Source of the DNA: Callorhinus ursinus
Taxonomy: Eukaryota > Chordata > Mammalia > Carnivora > Otariidae
DNA: 64,000 nucleotides
Direction of reading: 5' to 3'
Assembly: GCF_003265705.1 (NCBI RefSeq)
Contig: NW_020313057.1
Coordinates: forward strand, 6,633,354 to 6,697,353
The translations under genes were made by a program, and so were the position numbers. This document shows positions 23,639-36,109 of the stretch, piece after piece. The notes under the pieces are model-generated. The model was not told the DNA's origin. It did not search any database and saw nothing but the letters and a program-made list of their open reading frames with translations. Positions within the stretch are counted from its first letter, which is position 1. Each line of letters starts with the position of its first letter.

Positions 23639-23850
23639 TTTTTTAAAGATTTTATTTATTTATTTGAGAGAGAGAGAGTGCACACATGCATGAGTTGGGG
23701 GAAGGAGCACGGGGAGAGGGAGAGAGAATCTGAAGCAGACTCCACACTGAGTGTGGAGGGACATGGGGCTCAATCTCACCACCACGAGATCAAGACCTGA
23801 GTCAAAACCAAGAGTTAGACACTCAACCAACTGAGCCACCCAGGTGCCAC
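23639..23850 (-). mobile_element. SINEC
   Basis: Antisense, full length: AAAGATTTTATTTATTTATT on the left and ACTGAGCCACCCAGGTGCC on the right. Perfect 10-bp TSD AATAATCTTA at 23629-23638 and 23851-23860. Confidence 0.95.
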
Positions 23851-24059
23851 AATAATCTTACTTATTAAGCAGAAATGAAAAGAGAAGATTTTGTTTTGGG
23901 ATTTCCAAGTTCCTGCACCTATTACCTATCCAGACTGTTTTTGGAGCTGAGAACCTAGGATTTAAACAAATACCTCTTTAAAAAACTTCCAGATACAGAT
24001 TTTCATATACACTGCTCTTGGCACATACTGGCTCCTAAATTATGACAGCAAGCCAATGG

Positions 24060-24270
24060 AGGGTTTTATTGACTGGATTCTCATGTGTCTCAAACCTGGC
24101 CTCCAGACTTCTACCAGAGTGTACTCTTAAAATGGAAATCTGATGATGCTGGTTTTCTGCTATAAATTTTCAGATGCTCCTCTATCATTCTATAAATCCC
24201 TCTGTGTTTTGGTCTCTAAAACACCTTGCCAGCCTCATCTGCTGACACAATTTACTTCTTTCTTTGGTGT
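24060..24270 (+). mobile_element. L2 LINE 3' fragment
   Basis: Diverged text collinear with the L2 3' region: AAATGGAAATCTGATGATGC (consensus ...AAATCTGATCATGTCACTC), then CCTTGCCAGCCTCATCTGCT. Confidence 0.55.
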
Positions 24271-24544
24271 CTAAAAATGTACTCAACATCATAAAGTATT
24301 GTTTCTGTGTTACATCCATACATGACAAATATATTGTAACTAATTGTCTACTTCTTTTATATGCTTTTCAAGGGCAGATTCCCCATTTCCTTAATGAATA
24401 ATAATTGTGCATTGGATTGGGCCATACCTTGGAAAGATGCTACTGGCCAGTAGACATTCCTCATACTTAAAGAAACTTGAGAAGCCTTGGATGAGGGAAG
24501 TCAAAATGTAATGGTGAGAGCCACAAGCAAAATACTGTAAGCAG

Positions 24545-25845
24545 ACCACTCTTATGCCATACACAAAAATAAACTCAAAATGGATTAAAGACTTGAATAT
24601 AAGACCTGAAACCATAAAACTCCTTGAAGAACACACATGTGGTGAATTCTTTGACATTGGTCTATCTGCTATTTTGGATCCAAATGCAAAGGCAACAGAA
24701 ACAAAACTAAACAAATGGGACTACATCAAACTTAAAAGCTTCTGCACAGCAAAGGAAATCACCAACAAAATGAAAAGGCAACCTACTGAATAGGAGAAAA
24801 CATATGAAAATCATATATCTGGTAAGGAGTTAATATCCAAGATATGTAAAGAATTCATACAACTCAGTAGCCAAAAAAACCCACATTCCAATTAAAAAAT
24901 GGGAAGAAGATATGAACAGACATTTTTTCAAAGAAGATACACAGAGGACCAACAGGTACCTGAAAAAGTGCTCAACATCACTAATCCTCAAGAAAATGCA
25001 AATCAAAACTGCAATAAGATGTCATCTCACACCCATTAGAATGGCTCTTATCAAAAAGACAAGAAATAACAAGTACTGACAAGGTTGTACAGAAAAGGAA
25101 TCCTTGTGCACTGCTGGTGGGAATATACACTGGTGCAGCCACTATAGAAAACAGTATGGAGGTCCTGAAAAAAAAAAAAAAAAACTAAACTAAAAATAGA
25201 ACTACTGTATGATCTAGCAATTTACTTCTGGGTCTTATTTGAAGAAAACAAAAACACTAACTCAAAAAGACATTTGCCCCCACGTGTCTGTTGATGGATG
25301 AATGGAAATAAACACTCACACACAATGGAATACTATTCAGGCATAAAAAAGAATGGAATGTTGCCATTTGCAACAACACAGATGGACCTTAAGGGCATTA
25401 GCTAAGTGAGATAAGTCAGACAGAGAAAGACAAACACCATATGCTCTCACTCATACCTGGATTCTACCAAATAAAAACAAAAGCAACTCACAGATAGAGA
25501 GAATAGACTGACGGTTGCCAGAGGCAGGAGGTAAGGGGTGGGTAAAATGGGTCAAAAGGTATAAACTTCCAGTTATAACATAAATAAGTCATGGGATGTA
25601 ATGTACAGCATGGTGACCACAGTCAATATACTGTACTACACATGTGAAAGTCGCCAAGAGAATAGATTTTGATTTCTTGTGTCCACATCACCAGAAAAAA
25701 TTGTAACTATCTATGATGATGGATGTTAACTATTTTTGTTGCGGTGATCATTGTGCAATATATACATATATCAAATCCTGTTGTGCAACTGGAAACTAAA
25801 AAAATGTTTTATGTCAATTATACCTCAATGGGAAAAAAATACAAT
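24545..25845 (+). mobile_element. 5'-truncated L1 (L1MA-like), ORF2 C-terminus plus 3'UTR
   Basis: Starts in ORF2 at [15 protein letters not shown] (24554) and stays open to TGA-equivalent stops near 24791. It then continues as decayed ORF2 C-terminus (ATGGGAAGAAGATATGAACA, TGGAATACTATTCAGGCAT) and an L1MA-like 3'UTR ending GTCAATTATACCTCAATGGG plus A tail. It contains a run of 17 A at about 25169-25185. No convincing TSD found. Confidence 0.85.
24554..24793 (+). pseudogene. L1 ORF2 C-terminal fragment
   Basis: 79 codons in frame with ORF2p: [18 protein letters not shown], then [21 protein letters not shown] at 24791-24793 replaces tryptophan of the usual TEWE-type text, so the ORF is broken here and again downstream. 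Confidence 0.8.
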
Positions 25846-27303
25846 TGTGAAGAATAGATTTGTGACCAGAGGAACAGCTCATACTATAGTGGTAGACTTA
25901 ATTAATTAGGACATAAGAAGAGCCAATACGAGCTCATTCACTATAAAGATCCAATGTGACCATGGATGGCAATGGGAAATTGAAAAAGAGAGTTTGCAGA
26001 AATCCACCCCGAGGGAGGAATTCTTGTCATTCTTTAAGCAGTCTTTTCATGTAAGAATGTAGATCTCATCCCATTGGTTAGGGAAGAGAAAAAAAGGAGC
26101 AATATGGAAGTGAGAAGGCATGTGTCCTGAGATGTCTGAGGCCACTCCAACTAGACCAAATCACATTTTCCAAGGTAAGAATGTTCAACAAATTCTCTAA
26201 AAGTTCTCAGGGATCAATAAGTACATTACGTAAAGGCAGTAGAGATGATACGGTATTTTTGGTGTTTGGTATATTAGATGAAAAGCCACCTGATATTTTA
26301 ACCAGTTGTATGACCATTGATTTTGATTTCTGTTAAGAGATAAAAATACTGACAGTACCAGCTGTTTCTTGGCCAAAGACGCTGTGGGTCCCCAGCTTTG
26401 TAGTAAATGACCAACATCCCTGGATGAGTTCAGTCACCTGCAGCCTGCCTTGTCAGCACAGTTGGCTATTTAGGAACCAGTGGGGGTTTATTACAAGTTT
26501 GTTTATCTTTCAATAGAACCACCTGCCTGGAGTTGAATTGTCTGAGTTATAAATAGAGAAATAGTGCACAGGATAGTTTCGCCATTAAAGAGGAGAAGAA
26601 CATTAGATGGGGACAGGGGAGCAAATACTCATTCTACTTTATAGGAGCCTGGGTAGGGTCTTGGGAATTTTTATCCAGTTAGCTTTGGAACTGGAAAAGA
26701 AAATAAAATTAGCAGCACCAGGATGTTTAAACATCTAAAATCTACTGAATGTCATTCTAATCTCTTAAGGTCAGGGAAAGAATGCATGGTGGGATATTAG
26801 CCTTGTCAACCCTAATGGCAAAATGACAACCTATAAAGCAAACCATCGTAGTAACCTCTTGTTGTTACTAGAAAGTAGAACATACCCAGTTCTGCAAATA
26901 CCAGCGGGGTACAGTTCAAAGCACTCATAAACTCTTTAGAATAATGCATTGTATCATTGGTAGGGTCAAATACGTCTCGATCAGTGCACATTTCTATATC
27001 AATGACCAATTTGTTCTTGAGATGTGCAGTAGAGTATCCTTATAATTTTATGATGTAACAGGTGAAAGATCAGAATTTTTAAATTTAACTTGAATCTACT
27101 GTACCAATGATATTTATCTAAATTATTGGGCCAAACCAGATTAACTTTGTTTTCTGCTGCACTGCATAAAGATAAATTCACACAGTTTTATCTTTGTTTT
27201 GTAACTTTTTTAATTTCTAATTTTTTTAGTTTGTAAAGTTTTTGAGAATTTAGAATTTGATTAATAGTATCTTTGAATATTGTTTTCAATTTTTTATTGT
27301 GCT
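25846..27303. other. Unassigned stretch
   Basis: Apparently single-copy, moderately AT-rich sequence. Frames at 26812-27009 and 26999-27181 (minus) have no recognisable motif. Confidence 0.4.
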
Positions 27304-27318
27304 AAATATTTTTACTTA

Positions 27319-27524
27319 GGGGCAACTGGAGGGCTCAGTCGTTAAGTGTCTGCCTTCTGCTCAGGTCATGATCCCAGGGTCCTGGGATCGAGCCCCACAT
27401 CGGGCTCCCTTCTTGGCAGGAAGCCTGCTTCTCCCTCTCCCACTCCCCTTGCTTGTGTTCCCCCTCTCGCTGTCTCTCTCTCTCTGTCAAATAAATAAAC
27501 AAAATCTTTAAAAAAAAGATAAAA
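27319..27524 (+). mobile_element. SINEC
   Basis: Head GGGGCAACTGGAGGGCTCAG, TCGTTAAG type, with GTCAAATAAATAAACAAAATC tail. TSD AAATATTTTTACTTA (27304-27318) / AAATATTTTTATTTA (27525-27539), one mismatch. Confidence 0.95.
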
Positions 27525-27549
27525 AAATATTTTTATTTAAATAAAAATT

Positions 27550-28486
27550 TATAATTTTTATTGTAAAAAATTATTAACTCTTAACTACATGCTTCAGTGA
27601 TGTTATACATTTGTAATGTTGTACAACCATCACCACCATCCATTTCTGTAACTCTTTTCATCTTAGAAAATTGAAACTCTATACCCATTAAACAATAACT
27701 CTCCATTCTTCCTGCTTTGTAGGTCTTAGCAATCACTATTCTACTTTCTGTCACACAGATTTTTAAGGAAAAGTTGAAGTCAAATATTTTTCCTATTTAT
27801 TTACTTCACATATTTTCCTTATTTATTCTGATCAAATATAAACATTGACAAATTATGATGCTCTGAGTGATACTGACTTCACACTGACTTTTTGTGTGTG
27901 TGAAGATGTAAATTTTTGTTTGTGGGAATGTAAGCTTTCACTTTGCTAGGGTAAATATTGAGGAATGGGACTGCTGGATCATGTGGTATGTGTTTAGTCT
28001 AATAAGAAAATGTCAAACTGTTTTCTAAAGTTGCTGTGCCATTGTGCGTTCCCAGCAGCAGTGCATAAGAGTTCCACTTGCCCCAAATCCCTGCCAGCAT
28101 TTGGTATTGTCAGTGGTTTTTTGATAATAGCCATTCTAATATGTTTATAATGGTATCTCATTGTGGTTTTAATGTGCATTTCCCAAATGACTAATGATTT
28201 TGAGCATCTGTTTATGAGCTCATTTGCCATCTGTATATCTCCTTTGGTGAAGTGTATGTTCAAATATTTTGCCCATTTTTCAAATTGGGACTTTTGTTTG
28301 ATGTTTTCTTGTTGAGTTTTGAGAGTTCTTTATGTATTCTGGATACAAGTTCTTTGTCAGAAGTTGTTTTCACTGTTAATTCCTTTGCTTTTCCATACAA
28401 ATTTTAGAATTAGCTGGTGATATTCACAAAAAATCCTGATGGGATTTTGACTGGGATTGGGTTAAGCCTATTGCTCAATCTGGTCA
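27550..28486 (-). mobile_element. Old L1 fragment, antisense
   Basis: On the minus strand it carries ORF2 C-terminal text (MNIHFTKGDIQMANELINR, then KTTMRYHY..HIRMA) at 27994-28263. Further into ORF2 there is antisense AAAAATCCTGATGGGATTTT near 28428. At 27600-27760 is the L1M 3'-region text GTACAACCATCACCACCATC. It is internally deleted relative to full-length L1. Confidence 0.8.
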
Positions 28487-28536
28487 TATAGATAGATAGA
28501 TAGATAGATAGAGAGATGGATATATGGATAGATTTA
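28487..28536 (+). repeat. (GATA)n microsatellite, resumes at 28751-28785
   Basis: GATA/TAGA units at 28487-28510, then related GGATA units. The same repeat resumes after the SINE (28751-28785: TAGATAGATGGATAGATAGA), so it was split by the SINE insertion. Confidence 0.9.
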
Positions 28537-28749
28537 TTTTTTTATGATTATTATTTTTTAAAGATTTTATTTATTTATTTGACAGAGAGAGAGGGACAGC
28601 GAGAGCAGGAACACAAGCAGGGGGAGCGGGTGAGGGAGAAGCAGGCCTCCCGCTGAGCAGGGAGCCCGATGCGGGGCCCTATCCCAGGACCATGGGATCA
28701 TGATCTGAGCGGAAGGCAGACGCTTAACGACTGAGCCACCCAGGTGCCC
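28537..28749 (-). mobile_element. SINEC inserted in the (GATA)n repeat
   Basis: Antisense full-length copy: AAAGATTTTATTTATTTATT left, GACTGAGCCACCCAGGTGCC right. Flanked by a 12-bp TSD TGGATAGATTTA (28525-28536 and 28750-28761). Confidence 0.95.
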
Positions 28750-28959
28750 TGGATAGATTTAGATAGATGGATAGATAGATAGGTATGAATGATGGTTTTA
28801 CATATATATAATTTCATATATGTTTAGGATGTATAAAGGGTAACTCACAACCAATTAGTCAAATTCCCGCATTTAAAAAATATCCACCCTTATCTTTCAT
28901 CTACCTAATCAACCTCACCTGTGTTTCACCCCCCAAGGCTTGGGTTATTCATTTGCATA

Positions 28960-29170
28960 CTAATTAATCCTTTCAATGTGTGTTTATTGAACACGTATTA
29001 TGTGCTAGAACTGTGGCAAAGACCCAAGTGAAAAAGATGCAACTTTACCCTTAATAAATTTGCCCAAGCTTGAGATATGAACAGATGCTCTGGAAGCACA
29101 GAGAAAAGGCTTCTAAATCAGACTGCATAGTAAATAAAGGCTCTTCAGAAGAGGTGGTTTGAGCTGAAGT
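28960..29170 (+). repeat. Probable ancient interspersed repeat, family not certain
   Basis: Contains TGTTTATTGAACACGTATTATGTGC followed by GCTCTGGAAGCACAGAGAAA and GAGGTGGTTTGAGCTGAAG. This order is that of a common mammalian repeat whose family I cannot name with confidence. A second copy of the same layout is at 51680-51960. Confidence 0.4.
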
Positions 29171-30007
29171 TTGAAGGAAAGGTCTCTCACTATATATATG
29201 TGTTATATATTTTACCATTTTCTACCCTCAGTTATCATTGTCTACCCAATGTAAGGCCCTGGTAAGTGTGATGTGAACTCTGTAATTCAGCTGCCCCACC
29301 ACAGTTGATGGGATCAGGGGCACACACTCTTGCCAAAGCAATCAATCAACTGGCCGGACTTAATCCTTTTGGTCTCTCCCCAGGAATCTGAAAGAGGAGG
29401 GTTGCAGAGGGACAGTCCAGTTTTGGTGCTGGATTCTAAGGCAGAGATATTACTACTACAGAGACAATGAATTGGCTGCCCCCTTTAGGCATGTGAAAGT
29501 TAGAGAATAAGCAGGGAAAGCCAGACTTCCATGAGGGGAGGAAGAGTAGGAAGATAGGGACCCCAGAGGGAAGAGGTCAGAGAAACTGGGGCCCTCAGAA
29601 CCTGCTGGTTTTCCAGCTCCTGTAGGGTCCAGGTGGACATTGCTTCCTTAAGCTCCCTGTATAATTTTCTCACAAATTTGACTTTTCATTAGAACAAGAT
29701 AGGGATGACTTCGATTTTTGAAGCCGAAAGAGTCTTGACTGTATTAGAGATTTAGCAGGAGGGGTCGAACCCTTGAGACAAGGTGGGATTGATTCTAACA
29801 TCAAGGTGGAATGGAGCTGCTGAAGAGCTAACTGGTGGTAGGGCTAGTGCGGACCAAGGTTCTAATGGTCCCTGTCCTCTAAACCATGAATAACAATTAC
29901 TTAACCTTTCAGGATCTCCTTTACTCCTAACTTCAAACAAGTCATTCTCATTTGATTTCTTTCCTAAGTATTTGCCTGTTCCTTAATGTCTCCTTTAGTT
30001 TTTAGAT
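29171..30007. other. Unassigned stretch
   Basis: GC content is somewhat higher than its surroundings (29240-29660). No frame or repeat recognised with confidence; it may be an old LTR. Confidence 0.35.
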
Positions 30008-30175
30008 CAGGGGTCAGGAAACCTTCAGTAGAGAGCCAGATAGCAAATATCTGAAGCCTTATGGGCCATGTGTTCTGACTACTCAACTCTGCCTTATGGT
30101 GTGAAGGCAGCCATGACAATACATAAACAGCCGAGCATGGCAGCCTTCCAATAAAACTTTATTTACTGACACTAA
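30008..30175 (+). mobile_element. Non-autonomous hAT element with CAGGGGTCAG ends, copy 2
   Basis: Left end CAGGGGTCAGGAAACCTTC, then GAGCCAGATAGCAAATATCT and CAATAAAACTTTATTTACTG. Same family as 19538-19748 in the opposite orientation. The right terminal repeat is missing or decayed. Confidence 0.75.
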
Positions 30176-30819
30176 AATCTGAATCTCATATTTTCACATG
30201 TGAAGAATTATATCATATTGTTTTGATTTTTTTCCCAGCCTCTGTTATAGAGGCTCAACAGGACTCTTGTTTTGCTTCCTTGGAAACTCTTTTTCCTCTC
30301 TGCCTGAGAATCCATCTTTGTTCTTCTGATTAGTTTTTCTATCCCATGATTGACTTTCCAAATTATGTGTTAGGTACATAGTTTCCTTGGTCGTCATGTC
30401 CTACTCCTGCCATATTTGCTTAGAGCATATGCAAGTTTATTCCAATTCTTTAGCTGCAAATCATTCCCACCCCCAGTTTTCCTATACCTGTTCTACAAAA
30501 CTCTCTTCCAGGTTAAATTCTCCTAGGAGACTCCTGACCCTTTGCTAAATCGTTCTTCTCCGGCATGCCACACACTCAGATCTTTTCCTTTTTCTTCTTC
30601 ACCATGTCTTTGGCCTCTATATTTCAACTCCATTTTATATACAAAATGCATGTAACAAAACAAAATGCAATATAGGCAATGTCAATGACAATTATCTCAG
30701 AGTAGCAGATAATTTAAGACATTCAAAAATATAAGCATACTATATCTGTTGGGCTCGGTTAGCTCAGTGCAATTTGTTGATGAAAATATTTCCATGAGAA
30801 TATAGTTGATATAAGTTAT

Positions 30820-31460
30820 TATCCCATAACAATATATAATGTATATAATAATTTATTTAATCAGTCACCCAATTTGGGACATTTTGGGTAATGGTGTTTT
30901 TTTCACCTTCATTAATATTGCTGTGTTGAAAACCCTAGTGACTGCATCTTTGTACACATCCATGATTATTTATTTAATTAGGATACATTCCTGGAACCAG
31001 AACAGCTATATCAAAATGTTTTCATATTTTAAAGACTGTTCATTCATATTCAAAAATTACTCCACTAAAGTTACCAATTTTTACCTCCTGGGGTAATGCA
31101 TTGAATACTCATCTTTTTCATGGGCAAACCAGTGCTGGGTATTAGTAATTTTTTTTAAATTCCTAAATTAATAGGTGAGAAACTAGTATGCATTAAAAAA
31201 TATTAAGGGCTTTAATACTTTGCCTAACATACATTTTCCAATTATTTTCTGTTTATGGACTCCTTTTCAATTTTATGGCTTCTTATGTTAGAGAAGTTTT
31301 TAAAATTTTCACAGACTTGAATATTTCATTTGTCAATTTTTTTTTCTTTTCAGTTTCTGCTAGTTGGTTGGTTTAGATAGTTAGTTAATGGTATTTATTA
31401 AATAATATTCCATTTTTTATTGATTAGAAATGCTACTTCTTACTTATAATAAAACCATCA
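30820..31460 (-). mobile_element. Old L1 (L1M/HAL1-like) fragment, antisense
   Basis: The plus strand reads as antisense L1: GGATACATTCCTGGAACCAG, TCAAAATGTTTTCATATTTT, AGTGCTGGGTATTAGTAA. These match the antisense text for 'aagtggaattgctgggtcaaa' and 'caacactgggtattatc'. Heavily diverged. Confidence 0.6.
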
Positions 31461-32459
31461 TTTGGGGAACACTGTATTTTTTATTTTTTTCCACTGATAT
31501 TTCTGTATATTCCTGTCATACTCTTTTAAATATATAATATATAACTTTCCCTATTATTTTTTTCATACTTTATATATGAGTCTAAAATGAATGGATGGTT
31601 TCCAGTTCATATAGCCTTATCTGGTGTCAAGAAATGAAGTCATGGAAATACTGGATTTAAGTTCTCTGTTTTCTACAGCAACCTCATTGCACTATAGAAA
31701 CTTCCTGTTATCTCCACACTAGAACGTGTCTCAAGATCAAGCACCCTTTTCACCCATCCCTGATTTCTCTGTGCCAGGCAAAGTTCTGGTACTTTGTCCC
31801 AAGCCCCTGATTTTATGAGATTAGGGCACTGCTTAAAGCCAAACTGCAAGTGAGTAAGTTAGCAGAGAAACAATTAGTTCCAAGGTTTCTTGACTTGTGG
31901 TTAAGTGGTTTTTGCTTTGAGTTTCTTTTTTTAATTCATTAGTATTTCTTATTTCTGTAAATGCTGAAGATTCTACTGAATCTCCATGGTTGCTTGTTTC
32001 CAAGGAATAAACTAATATAACCTAAATGATCTAGGAATTTAAATTTATTTACCATAAAATGTTTAGTGAAATTATACTTTTAAATATAGATATATTTTAA
32101 AAGTCTTATTGTAGATCAAGATTATAATTCCTTTTTAAGTTGTTTACATTTTATAAAAGTGAACCCCTTGGGAGTCACCTCTGAATCTAGGAGTGCCTTA
32201 TACTTGACAGAAATTCAATAAATGTAGTTAAACCAAAATGAGTTCTCATTATCCAATCATGCAGCAGCTTTGATTTTTTTTCCCATCACACACACGTGTG
32301 TACATACACACATAAACTGGTTTTTAAGCACATGCGGATATTCTTTGTTGTATTTGTTACACATTAGCTCAGTTGTCTGTATAGGCATTATATTTTTTTA
32401 GATAAGAATGTCCGATAGGGGAAGACTCATTCTTTAAGATGTGATTTAGGGAGTGCCTC
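31461..32459. other. AT-rich unassigned stretch
   Basis: No gene or clear repeat. A short AATAAATG ending at 32217-32225 may be a MIR or L2 stub. A small CA/TG mixed repeat sits at 32288-32311. Confidence 0.4.
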
Positions 32460-32662
32460 CCCTCTCCATCCTCCTCCAAATCTTCCTTGATGCCTCAGGC
32501 TTAGTTGACCCTTCTCTAGATTTCCATGCTGGCAGTTATCATTTTGCATACTTTGTATAGTTATCTGGTATGTAACTGTTACCTCCTCCAGATCATTAAT
32601 CTAGCACAAATTCTAAACTAAGAAGTTTGTCGTAACTATCTGTTAATGAATGAATGAATGTG
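32460..32662 (+). mobile_element. L2 LINE 3' end fragment
   Basis: CTCCAAATCTTCCTTGATGC, then TCTAGCACAAATTC and a TTAATGAATGAATGAATG terminus, the typical L2 3' end. Confidence 0.5.
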
Positions 32663-32826
32663 CAATGTGCATGATTTAGAGCCAACCTACGGTTCAGGCA
32701 GACAGGTGGTTTACCGAGGATTTTCAGATTTGAAATCTATTTAAAAAACAACCTGAGACATTTATAGAATTTAACAAACAGCTGAAGCATAAATATACTG
32801 TCAGGAATGTTTTATAATCTTCTTTT

Positions 32827-33019
32827 ATTTTTTTTTTACGATTTTATTTATTTGGGAGAGCGAGCGAGCGAGCACACGCATGAGCAGGGGAAAGGGCAGA
32901 GGGACAAGCAGACTCCCTGCTGAGCAGGGAGCCGGACACAGGGCTCGATCCCAGGACCCTGAAATCATGATCTGAGCTGAAGTCAGATGCTTAACCAACT
33001 GAACCACCCAGGCACCCTT
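32827..33019 (-). mobile_element. SINEC
   Basis: Antisense copy with A-tail complement at left and TGAACCACCCAGGCACCC at right. 18-bp TSD GTTTTATAATCTTCTTTT (32809-32826) / GTTTTACAATCTTCTTTT (33020-33037), one mismatch. Contains a short (GAGC)n stretch at 32860-32873. Confidence 0.97.
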
Positions 33020-33037
33020 GTTTTACAATCTTCTTTT

Positions 33038-34069
33038 GAATTAACATGATCAATTCCTGTCTTGCACGATGTGTACAATTAGTGTCCACCCAACTAACTC
33101 CAGGTCTGACAGCATGTCTCTATGTGGGGTCAAGGGTTCAGAGTAGCTACAAGATGGGATGTCCCAGAGTTTCTGGACTTAAAGTCACCCCATGTATACG
33201 GTCTTCTATATACAGAAACATATATCAGAAGGATGGAAATACATTTAGAAATGTTCATGTTCTTTCTCAAATATATAAAATGTGTTAGTTACCATAGCAA
33301 CAACAGCTATAGATTCACTTATTCTTTTTTTATTATACAAAAATAAGCAGAAGCTGAAATATTTTACAATAAACTTTTCCATAGATGTCTAGAAGAATAT
33401 TTTTGCAATCATCTATGATATTTGAAAGAATGTGTTAAAATGGGAATGGAAGATTTTTTCTTAATAAAAAGTCACTGAACTATTCACAAAAAGCCATCAA
33501 GTGACATATACTTCTAAATAATATGAAACCTCCCAGTGTAGGATGAATAATATTTTGTTTTTGCTACTTGGATCTGAAAAGGAGTCAGATTTATTTTAAG
33601 TGAACAATGCCTAAAACTTAGGAATATGAATATCACCTTTGGATGGCAAATGCTTTCCTTTTTTATATATAATATACAATCACAAATGAGCATGTTTTAC
33701 ATTTTTAAATAAATAAGAAGTCAACGACCAAAAATAACCTCATTGCAAAAAATATTAACCCCTAAAGAACACAAGAAAGAAACCCTCAAGACGACAGGAA
33801 TCCCAGCTATTGAAATGATAACCACATCATTATTATATTGGTTAGGATGGCGGGTCTAAGTTGGTTAACATATTGAATTAAAATATGCAGATATAAATTA
33901 GGAGAGTCACCAACGAACTGTGTTAAAAAATGTCTTAAGATGGTAGTTTACACTTTTCCCTTGAGCTTTAGACATAGAGCTTCCCTGAATGCTCAACTCC
34001 ATTTGGACATTTCACAGGCTCGGCAGCTGAAGGTAGGATCTCTAACCACACCTCTTTTACTTCCTGGCC
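33038..34069. other. AT-rich unassigned stretch
   Basis: Two overlapping frames at 33046-33346 show no motif. No repeat recognised. Confidence 0.4.
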
Positions 34070-34740
34070 TCCTTCTTCCCATAGATGGCAGCACCACCCA
34101 CCTGGAAACTTGAACCAGAAACACCATGACCATTTTATAACCTCTCCCTCAGGACTCCCTTTTCACTCCTTCAAAACCATCCAATGAATTTCCAACTCCT
34201 CAGAGTGATGGCAGAGCAGCGCTGGTTTAACAAACTCCCATCTCCTCATTTCCTCACTCAAACCCCTCAAACAGCCCCCTGCCAACTACAGATAGAGCCC
34301 AAACTCCTGTACGTGGCGTTACCTGGCTGCCCCCTTCCCTCCACCTTCGCCCTCCTCCATTCCCCAAAGGACTACTGTCCTCTGGTAATTCCAAGCTGCT
34401 TGGCATTCACTGTGCATGAAGTTTCTTCACACTTCTGTACTTTGGCTTGTGCAATTTCTCTTTCCTGGAATTTCCTTTCCCATCCCCATTCATCTGCTGT
34501 ATGCCTGCTCATCTTTTAACACACAGGCAGCATCTCTTCCAGGAAACCTCCCTGGAACCCCCAGCCTGGCTCCCTTCCTCTCTGCTTCTGCAGTGACCAC
34601 CGTTACTAACATTTATAAAAGTGCCCATCACCCTACTGAATCCACCCTTTTGTATTCACTCCTTTGTAAACATCCTATGGTCAGGAACAGACCTTTCCCA
34701 TCTCTGAATCCTCAGTGCCTGGCAGTAAACTTCTCTGAGG
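34070..34740 (+). mobile_element. L2 LINE 3' region, well preserved
   Basis: Collinear with the L2 3' part over several hundred bases: AGCCCAAACTCCTGTACGTG, ACCTGGCTGCCCCCTTCCCT, TTTCCTGGAATTTCCTTTCC, CTTCCAGGAAACCTCCCTGG, CCTCAGTGCCTGGCAGTAAA. The two plus-strand frames here (34184-34519, 34416-34760) are by-products of this pyrimidine-rich text. Confidence 0.75.
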
Positions 34741-36105
34741 GGAGGAAGCCGAGCTTTTAACAGGCTTGACTACCAGGAAGTGAAATTTAAAGTTATTAAT
34801 ATGATACTATCACTTCTGGTGTAATTGCCAACTCTTTTTAAATGAAGAAAATGTATTTTTCCAAAGTTCTTACTAGACATCTCATTTTGAACCAAACCTA
34901 AAACAAAAATAAAACAAACAGAACCCTGGAATGAAAAGCAGTATAAAATCTGAAGAAGGAAAAAAAAAGAATACCATCAGGAGAAGCTGTCCACCTGTTC
35001 CTTGCAGAACAGACAAGAAGAGTTTCAGGATGCTGTTTTTGTGTGCACACACATTCCTGTGTAGAAGGTAGAAGAATCCCATGCTGGGTGGGCATACCGA
35101 GCCCCAGAACCACATGGCATTAACTAGAAAACAGTATCTTCGGAATTAAGGGAAATGGCCCAAACCCCCCAAAAACAAATGAACCAACAAACAAAAAACA
35201 ACTTCCGGGTTCTATTATCTCCAGTGATGCACTTGGCTGTTTGTTAGCCTACTCTTGGCTTGGGGAAGTACATTATTCCATCTCTGCCTCATTCCACTGG
35301 GCACTATTTAGTGTTTGAGCAGACATGGCCAGCTCTGCAGGTTACATTTACTCCAGAAGCAAGAAAGCACTAAATTGAATTCTAATGGCTCAGATGAGTA
35401 AGTACACCCCACCAAACACTTCATTTACCACTAGCAGATGACTTAGGCACTGGGGGTCCCTTTGTTCATTAACCAATGTGGGTTAAGTGCTTATATGGGT
35501 AGCTGTGAGTTGAAACGTTCAGTACTCATCCAGACAATGGCCCCTCAAATGACACATATCTTACTTAACCTTTGAAAACAGAGGGGCAACCAGATTCTGA
35601 TTCTGAGGAGGAGTTTAGGTTATCTATCACAGCGTTCCATATGCTTGCTCAAAAAATATATTGCCATGTGTGCTGGGCAGGACTATTTAACGTCACGGCC
35701 AATTGTGCTTTGCAAAAGCAACTTGAAAAGAGGCATTTAAGGGAGTTGGTTGATCTCTGTGATGGTCTTATAAATATCAAGGATGACATTTCCATTAAAA
35801 ATGGTCCGAATACTTTCATTGCATTTTAAGAACCTCAGAATATATAGAAAGAGAAGTGGGGTGCCTCCCTGTCTGTTCTAATTGTCTACCAGTCACTGTC
35901 AAAGCAAATATCCAAATGGCTACAAGATGTGATCTGGTTCTGTAACTGCAACTAGTGATTATGGAAGTATAATACTTATTATACCAAAAACATTTTTCTG
36001 CCTGAAAATGAATATATATATACATGTCCTTCTGCATATTAGCAAATTGCTGACTTTTAAGAGCATCGACGCTGTTAGTTATCCTTGCTAGTAACTAATA
36101 AAAAT
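34741..36105. other. Unassigned stretch with one odd small frame
   Basis: No repeat recognised. It includes the 85-codon frame 35572-35829 described separately. Minus-strand frames at 34882-35115 overlap each other in two registers and are chance. Confidence 0.4.
35572..35829 (+). other. 85-codon open frame, function unknown, probably non-coding
   Basis: It begins MKTEGQPDSDSEEEFRLSI, with an acidic Ser-rich cluster of the casein kinase 2 type. It then has a mixed stretch with three cysteines (YCHVCW, TANC) and an amphipathic QKQLEKRHLRELVDL helix. Codon use is unremarkable and no Kozak-like context is seen (TTTGAAAACAGAG upstream). I recognise no family. It could be a decayed exon or chance. 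Confidence 0.2.
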
Positions 36106-36109
36106 AATT

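Noticed and set aside
28487..28785. Tandem GATA array considered as a CRISPR-like or satellite array
   Set aside because: A simple tetranucleotide repeat without spacers, split by a SINE.
30757..30800. GGTTAGCTCAGTGC followed by TTGATGAAAA, resembling a tRNA A box or a snoRNA C box
   Set aside because: No B box (GGTTCGAATCC-like), no cloverleaf, no D box at a suitable distance and no terminal stem. A chance match.
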